From Rhizobium sp. N324 (GTDB taxonomy: Bacteria; Pseudomonadota; Alphaproteobacteria; Rhizobiales; Rhizobiaceae), in contig NZ_CP013630.1 in assembly GCF_001664485.1 (NCBI RefSeq), forward strand, positions 2,917,001 to 2,981,000: a DNA stretch of 64,000 nt, read 5' to 3'. The notes under the pieces are model-generated. The model ran no database searches. It was not told the origin of the DNA and saw nothing but the letters and a program-made list of their open reading frames with translations. The position numbers and the translations under genes are program-made. This document shows positions 9,206-19,066 of the stretch, one piece after another. Each line of letters starts with the position of its first letter. Within the stretch, counting starts at the first letter, position 1.

Positions 9206-10426
9206 TCAGCCGCCGATCTCCGCCGAGATCAGTGCGCCCAGCCGACCAATGCCATCCTCGATCATCTGCTCGTTGGCGCAGGAGAAGCTGAGGCGGCAAG
9301 TGTTGGCGCCGGAGCCGTCGGCGAAAAAGGCCTTGCCGGGGACGAAGGCGACCTTGACGGTTTCCAGCGATTTCGCCAAAAGCTTGGCGCCGTCCATACC
9401 TTCCGGCAGCGTGATCCAGATGAACATGCCGCCTTCCGGCTTCGTCCAGCTCGTGCCTTCGGGCATATATTTTTCGAGTGCTGCCAGCATGCAGTTGCGG
9501 CGCTTCATATAAGCGGCCTTGATCTTGGCGACCTGTGCGTCAAAGCCCCGATCCGCAACGTCTGATATCGCCATTTGGTTGATCGTCGAGGAATGCAGGT
9601 CGGCGGCCTGCTTCATCAGCACCAGCTTGCGGATGACAGGCGCATTGGCGACGATGAAACCGACGCGAAGGCCGGGCGCCAGCGTCTTCGAGAAGCTGCC
9701 GCAATAGATCGTGCGCGTATCGTTGATATGGCCCTTTTCGGCGATCTCCAGCGCCAGGATCGGCGGGATCGGGTCGCCGTCGTAGCGTAGCGACTGATAG
9801 GCCGCGTCTTCGATGACGGCAATGTCGAGCTCTTCGGCCAGCGCTAAAACCTTCCGGCGGCCATCGAGATCGACCGTTTCGCCGGTCGGATTGGAGAAAT
9901 CGGCGGAGAGATAGGCGAACTTCACCTTGCCGCCGGCTGCCGCTGCGGCCGCACGGTAGGACTCAGGCGTCCGGTTGCCGTTCGGCGTCAGCTGATCGTA
10001 GGCCGGTTCATAGGCATTGAAGGCCTGCAATGCGCCGAGATAGGTCGGCCAGGTCACCAGCGCCGTATCGTTCGGCGAGAGGAACAGCTTGCCGAGATAA
10101 TCGAGGCCTTGCTGCGAGCCGGAGACGATGAAGACATTGTCGAGGTCGCAGGGGACGCCGAGATCGCCCATCTGCCGGACCAGCCACTCGCGCAGCGGCT
10201 TGTAGCCTTCACTGACCGAATATTGCAGCGCGGAATTGACGGCAGCGCCATCGAAGATATCGGCATAGGCCTTCTTGAACTCGCGATCAGGAAACAGCGC
10301 CGGATCCGGAATGCCGCCGGCGAAGGAGATGATGTCGGGCCGGTCGAGAAGCTTCAGGAGCTCGCGAATTTCGGATGCGCGCATGCGCGACGAGCGCGAT
10401 GCAAACATGGTGTCCCAGTTCAGCAT
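9206..10426 (-). CDS. PLP-dependent aminotransferase, class I (2-aminoadipate/MocR-type fold)
   Basis: 406 aa fold-type I aminotransferase. Recognisable parts are the N-terminal ISFAGGIPDPALFP, the GSQQGLDYLGKLF helix, the DFSNPTGE segment and the PLP-binding Lys in CGSFSKTLAPGLRVGF. This resembles LysN/2-aminoadipate and branched-chain/aromatic aminotransferases; the lack of an N-terminal GntR domain separates it from MocR regulators. It is divergent from the ilvE-type gene across a 319-bp region. Exact substrate is open. Confidence 0.88.
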   Translation of the reverse strand: MLNWDTMFASRSSRMRASEIRELLKLLDRPDIISFAGGIPDPALFPDREFKKAYADIFDGAAVNSALQYSVSEGYKPLREWLVRQMGDLGVPCDLDNVFIVSGSQQGLDYLGKLFLSPNDTALVTWPTYLGALQAFNAYEPAYDQLTPNGNRTPESYRAAAAAAGGKVKFAYLSADFSNPTGETVDLDGRRKVLALAEELDIAVIEDAAYQSLRYDGDPIPPILALEIAEKGHINDTRTIYCGSFSKTLAPGLRVGFIVANAPVIRKLVLMKQAADLHSSTINQMAISDVADRGFDAQVAKIKAAYMKRRNCMLAALEKYMPEGTSWTKPEGGMFIWITLPEGMDGAKLLAKSLETVKVAFVPGKAFFADGSGANTCRLSFSCANEQMIEDGIGRLGALISAEIGG

Positions 10427-10745
10427 GGAGTTTCCTCGTATTTTTTTCTAGACAGCCGACAAACCACGCGGCGGAAATTATGTCAATAATACTGACCTAT
10501 TTTCTTGTCGCGGTGACATGTGGGAAATCTTATCCTCCAAGGTTTTGGATGTTCGGGATTTCACTTGATGTAGACGCCGTCCGATATCGAAGACGCTCGG
10601 TTGCGAATTTGCTGCTCGACGGCAGCCACAGCAAAGGATTATTCCTCTGATCAAAATCGAAACCGGCTGATTCAGACCTTTCCAAGACCAGCTCGGCGGC
10701 GGTAGTGTCGCCGCCACTATTCAATTTACTATCAAGGTGCCAGCA
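10427..10745. promoter_or_regulatory. Divergent intergenic region between two aminotransferase genes
   Basis: No gene is seen in these 319 bases. A gapped palindrome GTCA-ATAATAC-TGAC (10482-10496) sits in the promoter region of the class I aminotransferase and could be an operator. A hairpin GGCGGCG/CGCCGCC (10695-10715) lies in the leader of the ilvE-type gene; no run of T follows, so it is not a terminator. Confidence 0.4.
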
Positions 10746-11846
10746 ATGACCGTGACGTCGGCCTCTCCTGAAATCAAAATCGAACTCCACAAGTCTCCCG
10801 TATCGGACGCTGATCGTATTCAGGCACTGGAGGCGCCCGGCTTCGGCAAGCTCTTCACAGATCATATGGTTCTGGCACGCTGGACTGCCGAGAAGGGCTG
10901 GCACGATGCAAAGGTTACGCCCCGGCGGCCCCTGGAACTAGATCCTGCGAGCGCCGTGCTGCACTATGCTCAGGAAATCTTCGAGGGCATGAAAGCCTAC
11001 AAGGCGGACGATGGCCGGATTCTGCTCTTTCGGCCTGAAGAGAACGCACGCCGCTTCGCGCAGTCGGCGACCCGCATGGCGATGCCTCCGGTGCCCGAAG
11101 AACTCTTCCTGAAGGCGGTCGAAGAACTGGTCCGCGTCGACAAGGCCTGGATACCCACAGGCGACGCTAGCCTCTACCTTCGTCCCTTCATGTTCGCCAA
11201 CGAGGCGTTTCTCGGCGTTCGTCCGGCTCAGGAATATGTCTTCTGCATCATCGCCTCTCCGGTCGGAGCCTACTTCAAGGGCGGCGCAAAGGCGGTCTCC
11301 CTATGGGTCGAGACCGAATATACCCGGGCAGCCGCCGGCGGCACGGGTGCCGCAAAATGCGGCGGAAACTACGCAGCCAGCCTCGTGGCGCAAGCCGAGG
11401 CGACGAAGAAGGGTTGTGATCAGGTCGTCTTCCTTGATGCCGCAGAGCATCGCTGGGTCGAAGAACTCGGCGGCATGAACGTCTTCTTCGTGATGAACGA
11501 TGGATCGGTGGTGACCCCGCCCCTTGGCGGCACGATCCTGCCGGGCATCACCCGGGCTTCCGTGATCGTGCTCGCCGAGGAAAGAGGCTTGCGCGTCGAG
11601 CAGCGTCCCTACTCGTTCGCGGAATGGCAAGACGACGCTGCCAGCGGCAGGCTCGTCGAAGCGTTCGCTTGCGGCACTGCCGCAGTCCTGGCGGGCATCG
11701 GCCTGGTTCGACATGCCGGCGGCGAGTTTCTGGTCGGAGACGGACAGACCGGCAAGTTGACCAGCGAACTGCGCCAGCAGCTCGTCAGTCTGCAGAAGGG
11801 CGTAACGAACGATGAGCATGGCTGGACACGCCTGATCCCGGCCTGA
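10746..11846 (+). CDS. ilvE: Branched-chain amino acid aminotransferase
   Basis: 366 aa fold-type IV PLP enzyme of the eukaryote-like BCAT group, catalysing the last step (or first catabolic step) of leucine, isoleucine and valine metabolism with glutamate/2-oxoglutarate. Visible are LHYAQEIFEGMKAY, the Schiff-base Lys in AAKCGGNYAAS, the ELGGMNVFF segment and GTILPGITR near residue 260. ATG 10746 is preferred because AAGG stands 8 bases upstream; a GTG three codons earlier overlaps that site. Paralogues are common in rhizobia, so which reaction direction this copy serves is not clear. Confidence 0.9.
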   Translation: MTVTSASPEIKIELHKSPVSDADRIQALEAPGFGKLFTDHMVLARWTAEKGWHDAKVTPRRPLELDPASAVLHYAQEIFEGMKAYKADDGRILLFRPEENARRFAQSATRMAMPPVPEELFLKAVEELVRVDKAWIPTGDASLYLRPFMFANEAFLGVRPAQEYVFCIIASPVGAYFKGGAKAVSLWVETEYTRAAAGGTGAAKCGGNYAASLVAQAEATKKGCDQVVFLDAAEHRWVEELGGMNVFFVMNDGSVVTPPLGGTILPGITRASVIVLAEERGLRVEQRPYSFAEWQDDAASGRLVEAFACGTAAVLAGIGLVRHAGGEFLVGDGQTGKLTSELRQQLVSLQKGVTNDEHGWTRLIPA

Positions 11847-11879
11847 CCTTCGGACGTTCCACGCAAACGGCGGCGTCAA

Positions 11880-12143
11880 CCGACAGGGTGGGCGCCGCTC
11901 TCCGTCGCCCGCAAAGCCGTCGGGGCAGAGATATATTCCGCCCTCGCCGGAGCAAGCCTATACCGCGATATGCATGGTGGTGCCTCCGACACGATGCTTG
12001 CCCACCGTGCCGCGGAGACAGCCGAGCACCATGATGCGGATATTCTGACCTGCGACGCCGATTTCAAGGATTTCGAGCGGGTCGTCCATATCGATAAAAA
12101 GACTGACCTTGATGTGACCCAAGTGTTCGACGGCGGCGCATAA
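11880..12143 (+). pseudogene. Remnant of a PIN-domain (VapC-like) toxin, C-terminal half
   Basis: An 87-codon open frame ends at TAA 12141 but has no plausible initiation site. Its end reads as the C-terminal half of a PIN ribonuclease: ASDTMLAHRAAETAEHHDAD followed by ILTCDADFKDFERVVHI, matching the conserved D..la..a....a.llT.D.dF pattern with two of the acidic metal ligands. The N-terminal half with the first catalytic Asp is not found upstream, where ilvE ends. It lies directly before an intact ParD/ParE pair, consistent with decay of an older toxin-antitoxin module. Confidence 0.5.
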
Positions 12144-12222
12144 CGCTTCTATCATAAAGCGGGAAATGGTGATCTGGCGTCGGGGACGCCGAAACCGGCA
12201 TGCACGGACGGCACTGAATTCA

Positions 12223-12471
12223 ATGGCGAAAATGACGATCTCTCTCCCGGATGATCTGGCGGACTACGTCGCACGCCGTGTTGCAGGCGGCGGATATAGC
12301 GGTGCCGGCGCCTATCTGGCGGAACTCGTCCTGAAGGATCAGAACCACCGCAAGCTCGATGACGAAGAAGTACGCGAGATTCTGAGGCTGGCTGAGGAAA
12401 GCGGCATCAGCGACCGGCGCATTGCCGATATTCTGATGGAAACAAAGGCGAAGCTGCGTGACCACCTATAG
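12223..12471 (+). CDS. parD: ParD-like antitoxin
   Basis: 82 aa, ribbon-helix-helix DNA-binding antitoxin of a type II module. The N-terminal MTISLPDDLADYVARRV forms the beta strand and first helix; the C-terminal part after about residue 45 is acidic/basic helix expected to wrap the toxin. ATG 12223 fits the family length; an upstream in-frame start would add unrelated residues. Its stop lies 14 bases inside the next gene (parE), the usual translational coupling. It would also repress its own promoter. Confidence 0.85.
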   Translation: MAKMTISLPDDLADYVARRVAGGGYSGAGAYLAELVLKDQNHRKLDDEEVREILRLAEESGISDRRIADILMETKAKLRDHL

Positions 12472-12790
12472 GCTGACCCGAACCGCAGACGCCATTTTGT
12501 CGGGCATCGACGAATATGCCAGCCTGCATTTCGGCGAGGCGCAGGCGGATGCCTATCTTCTCGATTGGGACAGGATTTTCGTGCTTCTTTCGCGCGTGCC
12601 CTCCATGGGAGACGAGTGCGACGAACTTGGCTCCGGCCTCCGCCGCCTCCTCCACATGCGCCACGTCGCCTTCTACCGCGAAATACCGGACGGCATCCTC
12701 GTCATCGACATCATCGGCGCCGACCGGCTTCCCGAAAGACATCTTCAATCCAAACGACACTCCCCAACGGCCGACCCGCATGCCTCGTGA
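12458..12790 (+). CDS. parE: ParE/RelE-family toxin
   Basis: 110 aa toxin of the RelE/ParE superfamily, GTG start within the antitoxin gene. The N-terminal YRLTRTADAILSGIDEYA helix, central LGSGLRRLLHMRHVAFYRE strand region and ILVIDIIGADRLPERHL end match ParE-type toxins, which poison DNA gyrase. The last 12 residues run past the usual end of the family because the reading frame continues into the start of the downstream methyltransferase. Confidence 0.85.
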   Translation: MTTYRLTRTADAILSGIDEYASLHFGEAQADAYLLDWDRIFVLLSRVPSMGDECDELGSGLRRLLHMRHVAFYREIPDGILVIDIIGADRLPERHLQSKRHSPTADPHAS

Positions 12791-13367
12791 CAGCACCTCC
12801 ACCTTTTATGAAGAAAACGCCGAGACATACGCCAACCGGGCGCGCAGCCTGCCGAAGCGGCAGCTCGATGCCTTCCTCGCCGGTATAACACCGGATGGCG
12901 CAATCCTCGAACTCGGCTGCGGTGGCGGCCAGGACAGCGCCTACATGCTGTCGCAGGGTTTCGATGTGACACCGACGGATGGCTCGGCCGAGCTCGCCAG
13001 ACAGGCGGAAGCGCTGATCGGCAGGCCGGTGAAGGTCATGCGGTTCCAGGAGCTCGACGCCGACAGCGCCTTCAACGGCGTCTGGGCGCATGCGAGCCTT
13101 CTCCATGTCCCGAGGCATGAGTTGCCCGATGTCTTCGCCCGCATCCGCCGGGCGCTGAAAATCGGCGGCCGCCTCCATGCAAGCTTCAAGGCGGGCGAAG
13201 CGGAAGGCCGTGACGGCTTTGGGCGCTACTACAACTACCCTTCCGCCGAATGGCTGTCACAGCTTCTGACCAAAGACGGCTGGCGCAACCTCGCCATCGC
13301 CGAACACGACGGCGGCGGCTATGACGGCAAACCGACACGGTGGATCACTGTGAGCGCAAAACGATAG
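12780..13367 (+). CDS. Class I SAM-dependent methyltransferase
   Basis: 195 aa. The SAM-binding motif I ILELGCGGGQDSAYM is near residues 40-54, motif II acidic residue in VTPTDGS, and a later post-motif RRALKIGGRLHASFK. Similar to Tellurite-resistance/UbiE-like small methyltransferases; substrate unknown. The ATG at 12780 overlaps the end of parE by 11 bases, so the three genes form one tight unit, an unusual partner for a toxin-antitoxin pair. A terminator follows directly. Confidence 0.85.
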   Translation: MPRDSTSTFYEENAETYANRARSLPKRQLDAFLAGITPDGAILELGCGGGQDSAYMLSQGFDVTPTDGSAELARQAEALIGRPVKVMRFQELDADSAFNGVWAHASLLHVPRHELPDVFARIRRALKIGGRLHASFKAGEAEGRDGFGRYYNYPSAEWLSQLLTKDGWRNLAIAEHDGGGYDGKPTRWITVSAKR

Positions 13368-13396
13368 AGGCCGGAGCTTTCACTCCGGCCTCTTGT
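13367..13396 (+). terminator. Rho-independent terminator after the methyltransferase gene
   Basis: Stem GAGGCCGGAG (13367-13376) and CTCCGGCCTC (13383-13392), 10 bp, loop CTTTCA, followed by TTGTGTTT. It starts at the stop codon and separates the parDE unit from convergent ilvC. Confidence 0.75.
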
Positions 13397-13416
13397 GTTT
13401 AATTCATCGGAACTGC

Positions 13417-14460
<1,044 letters not shown>

Positions 14461-14486
14461 TCATGTTGACTGTCATTAAGGCGAAA

Positions 14487-15152
14487 TCAGCCGAGAACCG
14501 GCATTTCCGCCAATACCTTCTCCGTGCCGTAAAGCCGGAGGAAGGCGGTCACCGCCCTCTCCGCCTGGCGCGCGGTATCCTTGAGGCCGGGCTCTCCGAG
14601 TAGCATGCGCACATGCAGGTCGGAAACAACCAGGCCGTAAAGCGTGTGATAAGCTTCGTCGGCATCGGAAAACCGCAGCAGCCCTGCCCTCTTGCCGGCG
14701 TCGATCAGCGCCATGGCGCGGCGGTCGATCTGCCGGCGGCCGCGCTCCAGCAGCAGCTTGCCGAGCTTCGAGCCGTCGCGGTTCGACTGGCCGATCGCCA
14801 GCCGGTTCAGCGCCAGCGAGACATCACCGGCCAGCACCTCAAGCAGGTCGCGCGCGAAAATGACCACATGGTCGTGCAGGCTCGCCGCCGTCAGCCGCTC
14901 ACCATTGCGCTCGAAGGTGCGCACCTTGCTCGCCTGATAGGCAATCATCGCCGACAGCAATCCGTCGCGGTCGCCGAACCACTTGTAGAGGCTTTCCTTG
15001 GAGCAATTGGCGGCGCGCGCCACACCCGAGGTCGTCAGCGCCTTCTCGCCGCCATCGACGAGCAACCGCAGCGCCTGCTCCAGAACGGCGTTCTGGCGCG
15101 GCGAAAATTCGCTCGGCTCTGCAGTATCGACAGACAAGATCAGGGCTCCCAT
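14487..15152 (-). CDS. TetR/AcrR family transcriptional regulator
   Basis: 221 aa. N-terminal TetR helix-turn-helix around residues 20-65 (TTSGVARAANCSKESLYKWFGDRDGL), then an all-helical ligand-binding domain resembling AefR-like repressors. A perfect 14-bp palindrome ends 5 bases before the ATG at 15152 and leaves no room for a ribosome binding site. A TTG five codons downstream has GGGAG 10 bases before it and may be the real start, or the mRNA may be leaderless. Likely autorepressor; it lies 50 bases upstream of ilvC in the same direction, but no link to ilvC is shown. Confidence 0.88.
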   Translation of the reverse strand: MGALILSVDTAEPSEFSPRQNAVLEQALRLLVDGGEKALTTSGVARAANCSKESLYKWFGDRDGLLSAMIAYQASKVRTFERNGERLTAASLHDHVVIFARDLLEVLAGDVSLALNRLAIGQSNRDGSKLGKLLLERGRRQIDRRAMALIDAGKRAGLLRFSDADEAYHTLYGLVVSDLHVRMLLGEPGLKDTARQAERAVTAFLRLYGTEKVLAEMPVLG

Positions 15153-15156
15153 GTAC

Positions 15157-15170
15157 GTACCGTACGGTAC
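15157..15170. promoter_or_regulatory. Predicted TetR operator (perfect palindrome)
   Basis: GTACCGTACGGTAC is a perfect 14-bp palindrome directly upstream of the TetR gene, extended by a further GTAC repeat on its left. Position and symmetry suggest autoregulation. Confidence 0.65.
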
Positions 15171-15322
15171 GGTTCGTGAGCTTTATGCGGCAAACCGATC
15201 GAGCCGTCAAGCGGGCTCGGCAGATTTTTATACGGGAAAGCCCGGCACCGCACCAGAATTGGATAGGCGGAGACGCTGCGGGGACTGCATAATGTTGCGG
15301 AACCCTACTTGCCGGAGCCTCT

Positions 15323-15781
15323 ATGTCGCGCCTTTCTGCTGCCCTTCTCCTGGCCGGAGCGATGCTCCTCGCCGCGACGCCCTTCACCGGTCGCGCCGCC
15401 GCGCAGTCGGACAACGAGGTCTATAATCGCATCGAAGAGCTGCACGGCGATGCCGCGGGCTTCGACCGGCCGCTGCGCCAGCTCGTTCTTGCGATGCGCT
15501 CCGGCGATGCCGAGACCGTCGCCGGCCTTGCCGAATATCCGCTAACCGTCAAGGCCAATGGCGAGACCTATGATGTCGAGAACGCCGAGGATTTCATCGA
15601 GAATTTCGATGATCTGGTGACGTCGGAGACCCGCCGCGCCGTCGGCCATCAGCAATATCAGGACCTCTTCGTCAACAGCGACGGCGTCATGCTCGCCAAC
15701 GGCGCCGTCTGGATGGGCGCGGTCTGCGACGGCAACGCCTGCGAGGAGAGCCATTGGGCGATCATCGCCATCAATAATTAG
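15323..15781 (+). CDS. Secreted protein of unknown function
   Basis: 152 aa. A clear signal peptide (about 28 residues, ending near GRAAA-QS) predicts export to the periplasm. The mature part is acidic, with an EIYN-like helix start, a repeat-like region LRQLVLAMRSGDAETVAGLAEYPL and a C-terminal strand-rich end containing two Cys (AVCDGNACEE) that could form a disulfide. The layout resembles small NTF2/SnoaL-like secreted proteins, but I do not recognise a family with certainty. Monocistronic, convergent with the kinase gene. Confidence 0.75.
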   Translation: MSRLSAALLLAGAMLLAATPFTGRAAAQSDNEVYNRIEELHGDAAGFDRPLRQLVLAMRSGDAETVAGLAEYPLTVKANGETYDVENAEDFIENFDDLVTSETRRAVGHQQYQDLFVNSDGVMLANGAVWMGAVCDGNACEESHWAIIAINN

Positions 15782-15808
15782 CCCCGAAGCGTTTGTCGTG
15801 CAGCGATG

Positions 15809-17440
15809 TCAGGCATCGCTGCGAAGCTTGCGCGCGAGCGCCTGAAGCTCCTTGAAGACTTCGTAGCGTTTGCCGTGGAGATTCGAAATCTCACCCTCAG
15901 ACGGCTGAAAGCGTGTTTCCACCCTGGTGAGTTCGCTCATCGCCGCGCGCACATCGGCAAATTGGCGGCCGGCGACGGCGCCGAGGATGGCCGCCCCGAG
16001 CAGCACCGGCTCTTCGGCCTTCGTGGCGACCACCGGCTTGCCGCTCGCATCGGCGAGCACCTGGCGCACGAAATCGTGCTGGCCGGCGCCGCCGCTGATG
16101 ACGATATTCTCGACGGTGACGCCCGCCCCGGCCTGCGTTTCGATGATCTGCCGGAGGCCGTAGCCGATGCCGCAAAGCCCAGCGATATAAAGGCAGACCA
16201 GGCTGTCGACATCCCGCTCCATGCCGAGACCGGCAATAACAGCCCGGGCATGTGGATCGGCAAAGGGCGCGCGGTTTCCGAGGAACTCGGGAACGACATG
16301 CAGGCCGACCGCCAGCCTGACGGCATCGGAAGCATGGCCCGCCTTGCCGGCGGCCATGTCGGCAAGCAGGACCGGCAGCGCAACGCCTGCGTCCTTCGCA
16401 AGCTCTCTCGCCTCGCCGGCCGCCGGATGGAAGGAGAGAAGATGGTCGATCGCCGCGCCGGCGGCGCTCTGGCCGCCTTCGTTCAGCCAGAGGCCCGGCA
16501 CCATCGCCGAATAATAAGGTCCCCAGACGCCTGAAACGAAAGACGGTTCTGCCGTCGAGGTCATCGTGCAGGAGGAGGTCCCGAAGACATAGGCAAGATT
16601 GGCCTGCGGATCGGCGCCGACGGTACCGACGCCGCCGGCATGGGCATCGATCAGCCCGGCCGCGACGGCCGTGCCCGGCACCAGGCCGAGTTCCTCAGCC
16701 GCTGCAGCGGTCAGTCCCTCGCCGAGCGCCGAACCGGGCTCGACGATCGCCGTGCCGATGCGGGCAAAACCTTCGTCTGCCAGCACTCCGAGCCCGATCT
16801 GATGGAAATAGCTGCTGTCCCAGCGCTTTTCATGGGCGAGATAGGTCCACTTGCAGGTGACGGTGCAGGTCGAGCGCGAGAGGTCGCCAGTTGCCCGCCA
16901 GGTCAGGAAATCCGCAAGGTCGAAGAACTGCCAGGCCGCATCGAACACCTGGGGGCGGTTTTCCCTGAGCCAGAGAAGCTTGGGCGTTTCCATCTCGGGC
17001 GAGATGCGGCCGCCGACATAGCGCAGCACGTCATGCCCGAAGGCGTTGATACGCTCCGCCTGCGGGACGGCGCGGTGGTCCATCCACACGATGATGTCCC
17101 GGTCCGGATCTTCCGAAGGCCCGACGGGCAGCGGCTTGCCGCCTTCGCCGAGAACGACGAGCGAGCAGGTGGCGTCGAAACCGAGCCCGACCACGGAGGC
17201 CGGATCGACGCCGGCGGCAGCTACCGCCTCCCGCACGGCCGCGCACACGGCGCGCCAGATTTCGCTGCTCGATTGCTCGACGATGGAACCGGCTTCATGA
17301 AACAGGCTGATATTCCGCTTGGCGGAGGCAAGCATGCTGCCGGCCATATCGAACAGGCCGGCCCGGGCGCTGCCAGTGCCGACATCGACGCCGATGACAT
17401 ATTTGGCATCCGCTTCCGGGGGGTGGAATGTATCGCTCAT
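15809..17440 (-). CDS. FGGY-family carbohydrate kinase (pentulose kinase type)
   Basis: 543 aa sugar kinase. The phosphate-1 loop YVIGVDVGTGSARAGLFD is at about residues 13-30; IVWMDHRAVPQAERI and LWLREN are typical of ribulokinase/FGGY pentulose kinases; AAGLIDAHAGGVGT and ISGGAGQHDFVRQVLAD are the second-domain ATP motifs. It would phosphorylate a ketopentose such as ribulose or xylulose with ATP. ATG 17440 is preferred (AGCGAGAG upstream, family start); an earlier in-frame ATG adds 45 unrelated residues. Last gene of the block that contains the HAD phosphatase, glycerophosphodiesterase and UgpBAE transporter. Confidence 0.88.
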   Translation of the reverse strand: MSDTFHPPEADAKYVIGVDVGTGSARAGLFDMAGSMLASAKRNISLFHEAGSIVEQSSSEIWRAVCAAVREAVAAAGVDPASVVGLGFDATCSLVVLGEGGKPLPVGPSEDPDRDIIVWMDHRAVPQAERINAFGHDVLRYVGGRISPEMETPKLLWLRENRPQVFDAAWQFFDLADFLTWRATGDLSRSTCTVTCKWTYLAHEKRWDSSYFHQIGLGVLADEGFARIGTAIVEPGSALGEGLTAAAAEELGLVPGTAVAAGLIDAHAGGVGTVGADPQANLAYVFGTSSCTMTSTAEPSFVSGVWGPYYSAMVPGLWLNEGGQSAAGAAIDHLLSFHPAAGEARELAKDAGVALPVLLADMAAGKAGHASDAVRLAVGLHVVPEFLGNRAPFADPHARAVIAGLGMERDVDSLVCLYIAGLCGIGYGLRQIIETQAGAGVTVENIVISGGAGQHDFVRQVLADASGKPVVATKAEEPVLLGAAILGAVAGRQFADVRAAMSELTRVETRFQPSEGEISNLHGKRYEVFKELQALARKLRSDA

Positions 17441-17590
17441 GGTCTCTCGCTTCAGATCGCCTGCGATCGGGTTGACGGGCAGTTTCAGCCGGATTTCAAA
17501 CTCTGTGTCTGGATTGATCGCCTTCAGGGAGGCTGACATTACGCAGTCGCGGCGCCATGGCAAGGAGGCCAACATGCTGGGCAGATGCCG

Positions 17591-18307
17591 TCACAGCCTT
17601 CCTCCGACATTTTCCAGAATGGCGGTAAGTTCCCCCGCCCCTGTCGCAACGGCGGCGGCTCCGGCGGCATCGAGCACCGCGCGGCGGCCGGGCCTCGGAT
17701 CGGCCGGATCGACGAATCCGATGGCCGTCATGCCCGCGGCAATTGCCGACGCCACGCCGTGGACGCTGTCGTCGATCATGACGCATTTGCCCGGACGGGC
17801 CCGGAAGCGCTCGGCGCAATGCAGCAGCAAATCGGGCGCCGGCTTCGGCCGCGAGACGGCTTCGGCGCTGAACACATCCTCGCCGAAGGCGCGCCAGAGA
17901 TCGAGCTTGCCCAGGCTGTTGCGCAGCCGCCGCATTGTGCTGTTCGAGGCGACGCATTTCGGACGGTCGAGGCCGTTGACGACCTCGGCAATGCCGGCAA
18001 TCGGCGTCAGCGAACGGGCGAATTCGTCGAATAGATGAAGATGCCACCTCTCGAACAGCGCGGTGACGTCGGCGATCCCGAATTCGCGCCGGCACATTTC
18101 GGCGATGATGCTTTCCGAGTTGCCGGTGAATTTGACATGGGCTTCTGCCGCGCTGATGGCAATGCCGGCGCCTTGCAGCGTTTCCGCAAGCGTACGGCTG
18201 GCGATCGGCTCGCTGTCGATCAGCACACCGTCGCAATCGAATATCACGAGGTCGATGCTGTCCATGGCGCCTGGCATGTTGGGATGATCGATGCGGCTAT
18301 CGAGCAT
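17591..18307 (-). CDS. HAD-superfamily phosphatase
   Basis: 238 aa beta-phosphoglucomutase/phosphoglycolate phosphatase-like hydrolase. HAD motif I DCDGVLIDSE (nucleophile Asp and general acid Asp), motif II in VASNSTMRR, motif III Lys in RPKPAPDLL and motif IV in MIDDSVHGV are all present, with a helical cap domain (residues 30-90). Start could also be the later ATG of MDSIDLV. It stands 3 bases downstream of the glycerophosphodiesterase gene and 150 bases upstream of the kinase gene, so it may dephosphorylate an intermediate of the same pathway. Confidence 0.88.
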   Translation of the reverse strand: MLDSRIDHPNMPGAMDSIDLVIFDCDGVLIDSEPIASRTLAETLQGAGIAISAAEAHVKFTGNSESIIAEMCRREFGIADVTALFERWHLHLFDEFARSLTPIAGIAEVVNGLDRPKCVASNSTMRRLRNSLGKLDLWRAFGEDVFSAEAVSRPKPAPDLLLHCAERFRARPGKCVMIDDSVHGVASAIAAGMTAIGFVDPADPRPGRRAVLDAAGAAAVATGAGELTAILENVGGRL

Positions 18308-18310
18308 GCC

Positions 18311-19039
18311 TCACCTCCGTGCCTGCAGGGCGAGATCCGGCCGGTCCGTGGTGATCTGCCGGATCGGTTTGGCGAGCCAATATTCGAGATCGCGCGTTTC
18401 GTTCGGAACCCAGGCCCCGAGCCGGTCGACCGGCACGAGCCGGGTGATCTCGTCCCACTTCGCCTGCAGCAGCGATTTTTCCACGGCGATGATGTCCGAA
18501 TATTGCTTCATCAGGTTGAGGCCGCTCGCAAGGCCGAGGCGCTCGGCCGACTTGGCGTCGAAGGACGACAAGGTGCGAACTCCCGGAGCGGCGTTGCGAA
18601 TATCGGCAAGCACGTCGGGATGAAAGCTCGTCAGGATCGAGCGCTCCACAAGACCAATCCGCTCGACGGCGGCAAATGCCTTGGCCGCCAGCCCCTCGTA
18701 AGGCGTCCCATCGGCATGGTTCTTCAGTTCGATATGCAGCTCAAGCGGCGTGTCCTTGAAGACGGCAAGGACCTCTTCCAGGGTCGGGATCGCCTCCGCG
18801 TCGCTGTTCCTGAGGCGGATTTCACGATGTTTTCCGGGGGCGAGATCGGCGACCGGCCCATGTGCATCCGTCGTGCGTTCGAGCGTCGGGTCATGAATGA
18901 CGAGGATTTCGCCGGACTTCGTCAGATGGATGTCGAATTCCACGCCATCGACCGGCATTTGCGCAAGGTTGCGGAAGCCCGAAAGACTGTTTTCAGGCCA
19001 GAGATTGCGGCCACCGCGGTGGCCGATGATATGCACCAT
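18311..19039 (-). CDS. ugpQ: Glycerophosphodiester phosphodiesterase
   Basis: 242 aa GDPD (TIM barrel) hydrolysing glycerophosphodiesters to glycerol-3-phosphate and an alcohol. Catalytic residues are in GHRGGRNLWPENSLSGF (His, Arg, Glu) and VEFDIHLTKSGEILVIHDPTL (metal-binding Glu-Asp and second catalytic His); the later LHIELKN provides another metal-binding Glu. No signal peptide, so it acts on imported diesters. It follows ugpE by 27 bases, the usual arrangement in ugp operons. Confidence 0.92.
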   Translation of the reverse strand: MVHIIGHRGGRNLWPENSLSGFRNLAQMPVDGVEFDIHLTKSGEILVIHDPTLERTTDAHGPVADLAPGKHREIRLRNSDAEAIPTLEEVLAVFKDTPLELHIELKNHADGTPYEGLAAKAFAAVERIGLVERSILTSFHPDVLADIRNAAPGVRTLSSFDAKSAERLGLASGLNLMKQYSDIIAVEKSLLQAKWDEITRLVPVDRLGAWVPNETRDLEYWLAKPIRQITTDRPDLALQARR

Positions 19040-19066
19040 CGTCTGAATATCCTTGAGATCTTCGTG

